This document shows positions 1-11,005 of a stretch of 64,000 nucleotides of DNA, piece by piece. The DNA lies in the NCBI GenBank assembly GCA_003952965.2, contig CM025850.1:32542173-32606172 (forward strand). The letters run 5' to 3'. The notes below the pieces were generated by a model. The model was not told the DNA's origin. It worked only from the letters and a program-made list of their open reading frames with translations, and did no database searches. Source of the stretch: Morella rubra (Eukaryota > Streptophyta > Magnoliopsida > Fagales > Myricaceae). Within the stretch, counting starts at the first letter, position 1. Each line of letters starts with the position of its first letter. The position numbers and the translations under genes were made by a program.

Positions 1-2570
1 ATAACTTATCAAAAGAGCATTGGATTTGCCATCCAAGTTTCACAAGAAGGGCCTGATTGAGATCCTCTATGAGTTTAAGACCCAAACCTCCTCCATGCTT
101 AGGTTTACACAAAGATGCCCAAGATTTAAGACAAAGATGATGAGAATTATTATCAGAAAATCCCCACTAGAAGCGCATCATCATAGAGTCAATTTTGGAA
201 CAAATAGCTTTCAGGATAAGGTAGGTAGACATGGTGTATGCAGGAAGAGCAAAGGCAACCGAGCGAATCAACACCAATCGACCAGCTTGGGAGAGAGTCT
301 TCATTTGTCAACTCTCAAGTCTCAGTTTGACCTTCTCACAAAAGTGTTTAAATTGGTGTTGCTTATTGCGAGAAAACTACATAGGGAGGCCAAATGTTTT
401 TCCACATGAGCTTTATGGGCAAGCTGAAGAATAGAACAAATATCTGAACTTAAATCCCGGCCCACATTCTTACTAAAGGAGACCGAAGACTTTCTCATAT
501 TGAGGCGTTGTCCGGACCAGCTACCATATTTGTGCAAGCAATCTAGGAGCACATGTGCTTCCTCCCTAGATGCCCTAGTGAGAATGAGTAAGTCATCGCA
601 AAAAGAAGATGAGAAATATGTGGCACTCCATGTCCAATTTTAATCCCATGAATCTGACCAATAGATTCTTCCCAAAGAAGCATCCGGGAAAAAACTTCGG
701 ATCCAATGATGAAAAGCAACGGTGAAAGGGGGCAAGACCCATGGGAGGGTTTAAAAAACCTAAAAGGAGACCCATTCAATAGCAGAGAATAAGAAACAGT
801 AGAAATACGTTGGTGAATCCAATTAATGAAAGTGTTCCAAAAACCAAAGCATTTGAAGGTTTGAATGATGAGGCCCCATTCCATGCGGTCATAGGCTTTT
901 TCAATGTCCATTCTCACAGCCATATAATGACGACCCTTGCGTTTGCTATGCAACATGTGGAAAAACCTCATGAGTAAGAACAGAATTATCTTGAATAACT
1001 CGCCCTTGCACAAAAGTCGATTGGTAAAGGGAAATAAGATGTGGCAAAATAGGACTCAACCAGCGTGCTAAGATTTTAGCAATTAATTTATAGGTCACAT
1101 TGCATAAGCTAATGGGCTTGAAATGAGTTATCTCACTAGGACCATCAATCTTGGGAATGAGCACAATATGAGAATGATTTACCTCAGAGGACATGAAACC
1201 ACTAGTGGAAAAAGATTTAACCATCGCACGTACCTCCAGTCCCACAATGGTCTAATAATGTTTGAAGAAGAGGCTGTCATACCATCCGGACCTAGGCTTT
1301 TGTGAGATCCAATATCCCGAATAGCCGCCAAAATTTCCTCATCCTTGGGAATTGAGCAAATGACATCATTTTCCTCATCTAAAAATCTGAGGCACAATCA
1401 AATGATCAAGATCATCAGTATACACAGATTAGAAGAAGAAAATAATATCTGAAAGTGCTGAATAATGTGGTTGCCGATGGCCTCTCGGGAAGAAATCCAA
1501 GATCCCGCGCCATCTTTAATAAATTTTATAGCATTTTGTCGCTGACGAATGATAGTCGACAAATGAAAATGCTTAGTGTTGAGATCATGGATAGTGAGCC
1601 ACACTTTACGAGATTTTAGCCACCAGAATTCCTCTCCCTATGAAGCTCCTCAACCAAGGCAAGTTTGCATTTCTGTTATAAAGAACTAGTCTCCAAGGAA
1701 GGAACCTCGTTTTGAAAAGCACAAATCCAGTCCTGTAAAGCTTTGATTCGCACTTGCAAAAGTCCAAAATGACTTTTATTCCAATCTTTTAAAGCATTTT
1801 TGACCTCTTTGATCTTCTTGCAAACACGAAAAGGCCGAGGACCCGTGAACGGGGTCATCCAACTGTCTTTAATAACCTGCTCACAAGAAGGATCACTAAT
1901 CCACATAGCTTCAAAACGAAAGGGTTTGGGGTAAGAGAAAGTATCTCCATCAGTTTCTAAAAGAATGGGGGAGTGGTCCGAAGACGAGCGGATCAAGTGA
2001 GTTATCCAACTCTTAGGAAATAGAGATTGCCACTCGGTGTTAGCCACAGCTCTATCCAATCGTTCACAAATATTTGCCAAACCATCTCTATTGTTGGACC
2101 AAGGTAAATTTTTGCCCCTTAAAACCCAATTCAATCATGCCACATTCATTCATAAAATTGTTAAAATGATTAATGAAAGAGGAAGTAAAGGGACGGCCTC
2201 CTTTTTTCTCATCACTGTTTAAGATACAATTAAAATCACTGAGGCAAAGTCACGGTCCAACAAAAGCCCAAGTAAGATCCAATAAAGAATTCCAAAATAG
2301 CGGTTTGAGGTGCCATTTAGTGGGGCCATAAACCCCAGTAAGAAGCCAAGGGCTACTAGAAGGATCAAAGTACATTAAAACACTTATAAGATTAGCATTA
2401 ATGCAAACGACTTCTACATCCATATCCAAACACCAAGCCAACAATAGGCCTCCTTTCCTATCTATAGGAGGGTGTTGCACAAAATGATAAAAACCAATAT
2501 TGTTCAAAATACTAGCTACATCAGCAACCTTGGTCTCAGCCAAGCACAAAAATTTCTGAATTGTGATTTC
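1..2570 (-). pseudogene. LINE ORF2 remnant (endonuclease and reverse transcriptase)
   Basis: At 2250-2549 the minus strand encodes an apurinic endonuclease-like segment (LAETKVADVASILNNIGF, GVYGPTKW). At 1676-2134 the endonuclease end is recognisable (RLDRAVANTEWQSLFP, SSDHSPILL, the conserved SDH-P motif). The RT domain starts at about 1397 (GPDGM), continues with ILARWLSP and FVQGRVIQDN (946-1245), the DIEKAYDRMEW motif (about 890), and NGSPFRFFKPSHGSCPLSPL (about 720). The catalytic block normally reading FADD is degraded (about 590). Segments fall in different frames, so no protein is made. Confidence 0.85.
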
Positions 2571-2799
2571 TCACAAAATTTCGAATAGTACGAACTGCCA
2601 CAGCTCTATGTAGCCCACGATAGTTCTAAAAAATTCCAATCATGGTGAGGGAGGGGGCATGGTCAAGCCCGCCTCCTCAGCCATTTTGGATTCTTTCGGG
2701 AATAACTTTGCTAGTTCAAATTTTTTAGCTTGCAGTAGTAACATGAATTCTTTTTTCATGTCAGAAATTACCCAGTGCTTCCTCACTTGCAATTTTTTT

Positions 2800-4554
2800 C
2801 TTTGCAACTTCAGTTGGCCAACACTATATAATCCTCATCAGATAAATCATGAACTGCCTCTAGAATAATAGGTGGACCCGAAAGAGGAGAAAATAAACTA
2901 CCTGAAGAAGAAGAAATTTTTTTTCCAAGGGGGCTGTCTTCCCAGTTGTCCAGAAGCTTTCGTTTACCACGACTATCCAACGAGGACCCCTGCTTTGCAA
3001 CTGTGAGCTTCATACCTTGCACTGACCCTTCAGACTTAGGAGAAGGTCGAATGGGGCTAAGAGAGTTGGAAGGGGTCGTAGGAAAAGAAGACAAATAAGT
3101 GAAGGGAGGCTCAGACCCAACATTCGCCAGCCCATCAACCAGAAAGTTCATTAGAGTGAATAATTGGGCTTGCAATCGTAGAAATAGACTTATTGCTTTT
3201 AACACCAAATGGGCCACCAAACAAGGCTTTGGCCCTAAGAGAGCCCTTCTGCAGAAAAACAGGGGTAATATAGGAAATATGAGAGCTTGAAAAAGCCAAA
3301 TGAACACCAAAAGAACTAGCACCCTTAACCTCCGAGGATGGCTCACTCTCCAATAAAAAAAGGCTTTTGATTAAGCTCTGCCAAGATCTGCTCAGGACTT
3401 TCTCGTTGGAACAGAGGCAATAAAGAAATGCGGCTAACAGAAGGCGCAATTGACAGCTCAACAGGCTTAGGCAAAGAAGCCGAAAAGACTGTTTCTCCTT
3501 CTGATAAACTCGAGGACCCAACCATGCCTTCTTGGGACTAAAAAAGTTTGTCTTCAACCTCACTATCAGCCTACAAAAGTGAGGTGGAAAAGAAGCCTCC
3601 ATGGATGAACAAATAACATTAATATTGGCCAGGCTATTCTTAATATGACCACCCCCCACCAAGACATCCTCAGCATTACCTTTTAACATAGACACAGAAC
3701 CCAACATAGGATAACCAACGTCCTTATCTAGTGTAGCATTAACTGATGTAATGGCCTGAGACTTAATACCATGCAAGGGGTTGTAGAGAAAAGTTCCTTT
3801 AACACAAAAGCCTTCCTCATCGTAGTTGGATTAGCCTGCATAAACGGTCCCACACCTATAGAGACTGAGCTAGCAGAGTCAAGGCAACAAAGCTTTTGAA
3901 TAAGGCCAATCATCCTACAACTATAACAAAAATCAGCTATTTTTTCATACCGAAATTGCACCAAAGAGGTTGAAATTGCTTGTGAGGAATCGGGAACTCG
4001 CCCACCAACGGCTTCTTAAGATCAAGTTCCTCCCGAATTCAAAAAAATGGTTTTTGATCTTGATCACGATACTCCCATTTATCAATACCTAAGAGTTTAC
4101 CCAATTTAAATCCGATAAATTGTACGACATTCTCACCAATGCAATTCCAAAGGAAACTAGGCACTTGTATCCATATCGCTTCTGAGTGAAAATCCACTTC
4201 TGGGATAGTAAGCTCATAGCACCACGGTTTCATAACCATGATGTTGCCCCGAATGTTCTAGAGGGTAGTAGCAAGAACCTGCTCCTGACCTTCTTGCTTT
4301 GTGAAGCGAAAGAGAAAGATATTGGGTTCCAGCTCTTCTACTACAAACTCTCTGAGGAAACTCCAAGCCACCTTGAGAGTAGAGATAACGACACTGGACA
4401 AGAACACTCTGTTAGATAAAATCTTCCCCACAACAGCATGAGAGTCAAGGGCGTCGTTCACTAAGTCTGGACTAAGAAGAGTGTGGAACTCCTCCAACCC
4501 CAGATTTTGAATTTTTGAGGAAAGATCATCCACCTCAATACTTTTAGGATCCAT
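2800..4554 (-). pseudogene. LINE ORF1 remnant (DUF4283 plus CCHC zinc knuckle)
   Basis: The ORF1 start is the ATG at 4554 (MDPKSIEVDDLSSKIQNLGL). The first part, to about 4258, resembles DUF4283 (SNRVFLSSVVISTLKVAW, then a segment matching the usual RFTKQEGQEQVL). It continues in another frame at 4039-4239 (MVMKPWCYELTIPEVDF, where related proteins have a W-x-P motif), and the knuckle is at about 3860-3964 with the pattern YEKIADFCYSCRMIG. The tail at 2810-3700 is low-complexity and broken. This is an RNA-binding nucleocapsid-like protein in intact elements. Several frame changes and stops make it non-coding here. Confidence 0.8.
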
Positions 4555-4799
4555 AACAATAACCCACGAACAAACCAGAACCAGAAGCAAAGGAGAGAAG
4601 GGAGAAATGGTAGCCAAATCAAGAGAGGAGAGTGAAAACCAGGAAGAACACCAACAACAGAAGGCAGAATGGAGGGAAAAAAAAACGCTAAACTTCACAA
4701 GAGAAGTACGGTGGAACAGTACGGACCAGACTGGTATGGAGAGAAAAAGTCGGGTGTGAATGGAAGAGTGCCTACAATAATTTGTTCGAAGAAACTCTC

Positions 4800-5416
4800 A
4801 AAGTGAAACGAGAGAATCTTATTTGTTTTTGTTATTCAATATACATTTTGCGTAGTCGTTTAGGTAAGATTCGGTTGGGGAAATTATGTCTTATCAAAAC
4901 ATTAGGTGGTCGATTGTTCAGTAATTAAAAAAATCCTTAGGAAATAAATTATGTAACCACTCATTTAATGAATAAATTTCTTTTCTTAATGTCTTCTACC
5001 TAAAGCTCAAACAAATCGCTCGAAAAAAAAAATTAAAATTTATCCTCAATTAAAATTTATTGATAAAATCATACAGCGGCATAGACCATACATTAATATA
5101 TTAGTAGCTTAGCGGGTGGAAAGAACTACAAGTCCCTTCCCGGTTTCGGCCTTCTCTTCATAACTACTCCACCCCCCAGAGGCCATTGTTCTCCCTTCCT
5201 TCCTTCAATCTCTATATCTCTCAAACGTAGAAGACAATCATAAATCATTAGCTGATACGCGGACTTCAGCTACTACTTCGGCTCCTCAACCCTTATTACC
5301 CAACGAAGCAAAGCGGAGAATAGTCCCGAATATCATTTAAGAGCGAGGTGGTCAGAAAGCTTCTAGCTTCTGTTCACGAATCCTTCATCGTCTAGACCGC
5401 AGGCGAATTCCCAAAC
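4800..5416 (+). promoter_or_regulatory. Intergenic stretch and 5' region of UXS
   Basis: AT-rich DNA up to about 5100, followed by a more GC-balanced, pyrimidine-rich leader (about 5130-5416) directly before the UXS start codon. I see no convincing single TATA box; ctctatatctc near 5210 is the nearest candidate. The leader most likely contains the UXS transcription start and 5' UTR. No other gene is seen. Confidence 0.4.
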
Positions 5417-8400
5417 ATGAAGCAGTTACACAAGCAAGCAACTGCGAATCACAGGCGGGACGAGGAGATCCCCATCGGGCCAGCCTCACCGTACTCGCCC
5501 AAGACCTTCAAACAACACAGATCCCTCCCCAGATCCATCAACTACCTCTTTAAAGAACAGAGGCTCCTCTTCATCCTTATCGGTATTCTCATCGGGTCGA
5601 CATTCTTCATCCTCCAACCTACCCTCTCCCGTCTTGGCCCATCCGAGCCCAACTCCTCCTCCTCCTCCCCCCTTCCCCGGTCCTACTCCGCCGGCCTGAC
5701 CAATCACGATCAGGTGTCCACCTTCGCTCAATATGCCAGGAATCAGGGCAAGGTTGGCCGGGTCCCTGCCGGGATCCCAAAGAAGAGGTCGAGGATTGTC
5801 GTCACAGGTGGAGCTGGATTCGTCGGCAGCCACCTTGTCGATAAGCTTCTCGACAGAGGGGACGATGTAATTGTTATTGATAATTTCTTCACGGGGAGGA
5901 AGGAAAATTTGGTGCACCGATTCGGGAACCCAAGGTTTGAGCTCATCCGCCACGACGTCGTCGAGCCGATACTTCTGGAGGTGGATCAGATCTATCACTT
6001 GGCTTGCCCGGCCTCTCCCGTTCATTACAAGTACAATCCCGTCAAGACCATCATATCCTTATCAAATTTCTTCATTTGTTGTTCTAATTTTTTCGTATTG
6101 TTATGTTTTGATTTGGATAAGTACTTAAATGCGAAGACAATGAAATTCAGTTTGTTCACGTACTGAATTTGAAGTGTTTTATTTCCCAAAACAAAAAAAC
6201 CTTGAAGTGTTTTGAGGTCCTTGACTGCGATTACAAGACTAATGTGATGGGTACCCTGAATATGTTGGGTCTGGCGAAGAGAATTGGAGCAAGATTTTTG
6301 CTCACAAGTACGAGTGAGGTTTATGGCGATCCACTTGAGCATCCCCAGAAAGAGACTTATTGGGGAAACGTGAATCCGATAGGTGAGGTGATAGTTAAGG
6401 AATGCCGCCAGGTCTTGTTCTTTTTTGCTTAATTTATAACGCATGATGATGTTGAGCATGTTTATGGGACACTGAAACCGTTTAGGTGAGAGGAGCTGCT
6501 ATGATGAAGGAAAGCGGACTGCAGAAACCTTAACAATGGATTATCACCGAGGTGCTGGCGTTGAGGTAACTGATTCTGAGTTTTACATGTTCATTAGGTA
6601 CATCATTAAGTATTAAGAAGTTTCTCGACACTTCAATTTAATGATTTTGGTTTTGTCAGCTAGCATGTGGATCTAGATCTGCTTCATTGTCTTTAGTATG
6701 AAGTTAACAGAGTACATGAGACTTGGAATCATATGAACTGCAGCCCAATGGGAAGACTAGAAAACTCTGAAGCTCAAGATTAAGTTGTTATTGCCACATT
6801 TACTTATTAAGTACATATACCATCAAGAGATAGAACTTTGCATGACAGTATATGTACTTAATATTAATTATCGTTTTATTGGCATTTAGGTTATTGTCAG
6901 TAGATATGTATTTAGTATAGTTTTGTAGCTTGCCATCCTTGGCTTCATTTGTTAAAATATCTCCTTTTCATTTTTTTATAGGATTTAACTGCAATTCCAG
7001 AAACCAGCTAACCAGTGTGCTGTCAGAGCATAAAAAAGCTGTTGATTCTTGAAACTGTTTCTGGACACAGTAATTTTTTTGAGCCTTTTGGTGTCAGTTA
7101 TAAACCTACAACAACAGATGCACTCTCACTTATACACACACTGCATAGACACTCAGATGTAGATATGTCTTTCCGCTTTTCTCTATCGCAAAAGAAGAGG
7201 TATCTTAACATAGCTGTATTGCAGCACGCCTTTTCCTGTTTGGGTGCCTGTCTCAGTATCTGTGCTTCTTAAGCTTTGAGCGCTCTGAATTGGACAGCAT
7301 TGAGCTCAAAATGAATTTATTTAAGCCTTTTTTAACCTTTACGAGTTTTCCCTTCTGATTTTGACTAAATCCTAAAGTTATGATTGACTTGCCATTATGT
7401 GTCCAGGGCATGCAGTTGGATCTGCTGTAGTAGCTGATTCTCTGCAGGTCCATTGTACTGAGCAGCATTATAAAATAATATAGTTGAAGTTGGTGTTTGT
7501 TGACTTGTGATAGTTTGTTTCAACTCTATATATACGATTGTCGTCGCTGCCATTTCTCAGCATTTATAGATAATATCAAGTCAATTGGCCTGTGGTACTG
7601 ATACTAGGTTCAATGTTTACAGGTTCGTATTGCTCGTATTTTTAATACATACGGACCTCGTATGTGTTTAGATGACGGACGTGTTGTTAGCAACTTTGTT
7701 GCACAGGTTTTTGCCTCCCCACTCCACTGACATCTATTAACACAATGAGATATTCCTGAAGAAGTTTATCATTGAACAAAAATATTCTTAAACTAACGGC
7801 CGTGTATTGCAGGCAATCCGCAAGCAGCCATTAACAGTATACGGTGATGGAAAGCAAACCCGAAGCTTCCAATATGTCTCTGACCTGGTATGGCAGCTTT
7901 CTATGTTATATAATTTTACCTTGACATTTCCTTATTTTCTGTGATTTGACTGGTGCACTATCCTTCCATCTTCTCTTCCAAACTTCCAACTCTTATGTTG
8001 GACTCGTGGACGAAGCCTATATTCTAAGCTGGCACAATAGCTCTATTTTTTCCTAGTAGCTCTATTTTTTCATGAGCCTGAATGCTTTCAAAATTTAGCT
8101 TGAGAACTAACACTTATATTAGAGCATGAAATTGAAGCCTCAAAATAGTTCGATCTGAGCATAAAAACCTTCATTTGCTGCATTCTTTTTCAAGTCTAAA
8201 CACAATTCTGGTCACTGTTTATGGAGTTGCGTGCATAATATACATACATAGAAATGTACAGTCATTTATATATGTAAAAGATTGTCCGGGGAAGTGATTA
8301 AAAATAGGATGGTTAGGAAGCTAAACAATGTTGTTCGAGATGCATTGGCTAGAAGTTTTGAAATGATGCAACGGACGAACTTATAACTTTTTAAATGACA

Positions 8401-8961
8401 GGTAGATGGACTGGTAGCACTCATGGAAAATGAGCATGTGGGGCCTTTCAACCTGGGTAACCCAGGAGAGTTTACTATGCTAGAGCTTGCAGAGGTTTGT
8501 CTTCCTTCAGAACTCTCTATTATTATGTGTGAGGCACTGTCTGGATCTCTGAAAATGCTGGGATGGACTTATTTTCCCTGCGAATCATTCTTCTATTATT
8601 CTCCTTCTTGGATCCACCAGATACATGTGGTTTCTTTTGTTGCTGTGTGTGTGTTTGTGAGTCTATGGGAGACAGTGAAGAGATTCTTCTATTATTATGT
8701 GTGTGTTTGTTCCATTCACAGCCTGAAATTGCTTTTCTCCTAAATGTACAGGTTGTCAAGGAAACAATTGATGCAAGTGCCACAATAGAATACAGACCAA
8801 ATACAGCTGATGATCCGCATAAGAGGAAACCGGATATTAGTAAAGCAAAGGAACTGCTGAACTGGGAGCCAAAAATCTCACTTAGAGAGGGGTTGCCTCT
8901 TATGGTGAGTGATTTCCAGAACCGCATTTTGAACGAAGATGAAGGAAAAGGGCTTAAATAG
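5417..8961 (+). CDS. UXS: UDP-glucuronic acid decarboxylase (UDP-xylose synthase), membrane-anchored type
   Basis: Converts UDP-glucuronate to UDP-xylose for cell-wall and glycoprotein xylosylation. This membrane-anchored class works in the Golgi. Seven coding exons: 5417-6052, 6235-6382, 6486-6565, 7623-7706, 7813-7887, 8402-8494, 8752-8961; joined they give 441 residues, the normal length of the UXS1/2/4 class. Residues 1-48 form a short basic cytosolic tail, 49-66 a single transmembrane anchor, then a Ser/Pro-rich stem. The SDR catalytic domain begins with the NAD-binding TGGAGFVG at 130-137, TSTSE at 236-240, and the catalytic YDEGK (Tyr267, Lys271). The C-terminus (NEDEGKGL) is typical of the family. 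All introns are GT-AG except the first, which has AT-AC ends (see separate entry). No defects seen. Family assignment is firm; which UXS paralogue is not decided. Confidence 0.97.
6053..6234 (+). other. UXS: U12-type AT-AC intron (UXS intron 1)
   Basis: The coding frame demands a join between ...VKTI (ends 6052) and KTNVMG... (starts 6235). The removed 182 bases begin ATATCCTT (6053-6060), the exact U12-type 5' splice site of the AT-AC subclass, and end in TTAC (6231-6234). TCCTTGAC at 6218-6225 closely matches the U12 branch-site consensus TCCTTAAC, with the branch adenosine about 10 bases before the 3' end, within the tight U12 spacing. No GT-AG alternative gives the conserved protein. The phase is 0. 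Confidence 0.93.
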
Positions 8962-10208
8962 AAAAGACAGCAAAAGTATAATGTATAGTGTGAAGTTAGT
9001 CCATTCTATTGATATCGTCTTATTTGAAGTTGCTGGAAATTCCGGCAATGTGCTGCTGTTTTACGTCTTTTGCCTGATCAATGAAGGAAACAACCTTGTT
9101 TTGGGTCAATTTTAATCGCATTTTTTTCTACCAGCTTTTAGGGCCTGTTCTTTTGGTCGTGAAAGACCAAAATTATATTGTATTTCTTCTCTATGGGAAA
9201 ATTGAGTTTCTGTAGAAACTAATTAGTTAGGATAAATTATGGCTTAATTACTTATACAGTTCTTGTGTTATTCATTTTTAACAAATTAGTTATTAAGATA
9301 TAATTTTGAATTAGTTTGTCCTTGTAGTCTATTTTTTTGACATATAGGTCTTTATGCTTTCATCCACTAAAAGTTAGCCTACTAACAAGAATGGGTTCGG
9401 AATAAGTGATCTAATCTCGAAAATAGACATCTCGATTTTAAACTCATGTCGGTCTTATATTAGTTGGATTAATTTTTTGTGGATAAAAAGAGGTATATGT
9501 TTAAAAAATAGACCATAGAGATTAGTCCGATCAAAGTTATACTCAAAGAATTTAATTGATTTTTTAAAAGGGAATATCATAAAGGCTGTATCGGTAATTA
9601 AGTTATAACGTAAGGACTTTAACGAGTTGGTGGTTCATACTCCCTTACATGGTGGTTGACACTTGCTAATCCATGGAGTCCTGAATATTAGGGGCAGCTT
9701 GAAGTCTTATATTAAGCTCTACCTTGACAGGTGAACAAAATCGGAGCCAGGCTCCGTGGGGTTGGTTCTCTTCCTGTGTGAAATCTTGTGGTATTCAGTT
9801 CAAGGCCAATCGCACACTGGCCCTGCCTGCACGCCTACTAGTCTGAGCTTGGGCTTCGTAAAGAGTCCCAACTGGTACTACTAATTGTAGTCCAAGTCCG
9901 AGAAGCGGCATTACGTCTTTGGTCTTGGTCAGCATGGTGGAGCGGTAAACCATTTCACCGTATGATCATCTGTTTTAGGAGTATGGGCTCCACTGGTTCA
10001 GTTTGGTACAAAAACAGCCCAATGCTGCCCATTTTGGCCCAGTAAAGAGATTTGGGTCAGGTTTAGTTAGGGCCGACATGCCCAGAATCTAGTCAATGAA
10101 AGGGCAGGAACAAGTAAGTGGTCAAGCTGGTAAGATTGGTTCTAATCGAAGACTTAGGTGGTGTCTGTGCGTTAAAATTTTGGCTACTAAGGTAAGTACT
10201 ACCACTGA
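8962..10208. other. Intergenic, no gene seen
   Basis: The first 150 bases hold the UXS 3' UTR (possible polyadenylation region near 9060-9110). The rest is AT-rich spacer with no recognisable coding frame. A sequence resembling a transposon terminus (agggcctgttcttttgg, about 9139-9156) has no partner end that I can find. Confidence 0.5.
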
Positions 10209-10209
10209 C

Positions 10210-10379
10210 TTAGGTGTTGTTTGTTTCCCCAATATTTTAGGAAAATTTCTAACAAAACAAACACACTCCAAATTTTTAACTTTTACACATATATACTTCA
10301 CTTTTCACAAACTAATAAATTTTAATAAAGTAAAGATTCCTAAAATTTCACTAAAATTTTGCAAACAAACGCGGCCTTA
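10210..10379. mobile_element. Tourist/Harbinger-like MITE
   Basis: A roughly 164-bp AT-rich element bounded by imperfect terminal inverted repeats: left GGTGTTGTTTGTTTCCCC, right (reverse complement) GGCCGCGTTTGTTTGC. It is flanked by TTA on both sides (10210-10212 and 10377-10379), the trinucleotide duplication expected for PIF/Harbinger insertions. It has no coding capacity. The interior (10253-10340) recurs as a partial copy at 31160-31245. Confidence 0.6.
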
Positions 10380-10597
10380 GTGGTTAGTAGATAGTATCTT
10401 TAAGTGCTCAACAAATTGTATCGGGTGCTCAGGTGAAGGTTTGAGTTACGCCCCTATTTGATGAGTCTCGTGGATGATGGGCCGAAAGTGTGCATCCATT
10501 TAAAAGGGAAACTGCTCCCTTGGTTAAGCTTTTTACTAAGATAAGTAGCTTTCTGAACAGACTTTTTTGTTTTGCAGTCCTCATCTCTGATTAAACA

Positions 10598-10998
10598 CGA
10601 GAAAAATACATTTTTTACTCACAAACTATTAAGGTAGTGACACATTACATCCTAAACTACCATATTTAAGATATTGCACCCTCAAACTACCAATGTTAGA
10701 CACTTTATACCCTAAACTACCAACTTTGACACTATGCACCCCCCAACTATTAATATTAAACACTTTGCACCCTCCATTTGACAATAATACCCTTGAGAAA
10801 TTAATGAATTGACAACAATATCTTCAATATATGCAAAATGGGTCAAGGGCATTATCATCATTTTAGTCTAAAAATTTGATAAAGGTGCAAAGTGTTAAAA
10901 ATTGGTAATTAGAGGGTGCAATGTATCAAAATTTATAGTTTAGGGTGCAAAGTGCAAAAACTATGGTAATTCGTGGGTGAAAAATGTATTTTTCCCTG
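10598..10998. mobile_element. Non-autonomous TIR element with 7-bp direct repeat
   Basis: The ends are inverted copies (left GAGAAAAATACATTTTTT, right reverse complement GGGAAAAATACATTTTTC) and the similarity continues inward for about 40 bp. TTAAACA lies directly outside both ends (10591-10597 and 10999-11005). The interior repeats the theme 'caaactaccaa..ttagacact' several times on the left and its complement on the right, so the whole element can fold back. No ORF. Superfamily uncertain; a Mutator-like MITE is possible. Confidence 0.6.
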
Positions 10999-11005
10999 TT
11001 AAACA

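Larger units (their letters stand above)
1..4740 (-). mobile_element. Degenerate LINE (plant L1-like non-LTR retrotransposon), 5' portion
   Basis: The minus strand reads, from right to left, an ORF1 (DUF4283-like region, then a CCHC zinc knuckle) followed by an ORF2 with endonuclease and reverse transcriptase segments. This is the order of plant L1-type LINEs. The coding frames are broken many times, so the copy is dead. The element runs off the left edge, so the RNase H/zf-RVT part and the poly(A) tail are not in the window. The 5' end lies somewhere around 4740-4800 on the plus-strand scale; I saw no clear target-site duplication because the other end is missing. Confidence 0.88.

Noticed and set aside
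5486-6025. 179-codon frame antisense to UXS exon 1
   Set aside because: Mirror of a GC-rich coding exon; Gly/Glu-rich composition and no family resemblance.
6570-7620. Frames inside UXS intron 3, for example 7015-7272
   Set aside because: Within a GT-AG intron whose flanking exons join perfectly; no homology.
8523-8927. 134-codon minus-strand frame over the last UXS exon
   Set aside because: Antisense shadow of the conserved UXS C-terminus.
9139-9260. Possible transposon left end (agggcctgttcttttgg)
   Set aside because: No matching right end or target duplication found.
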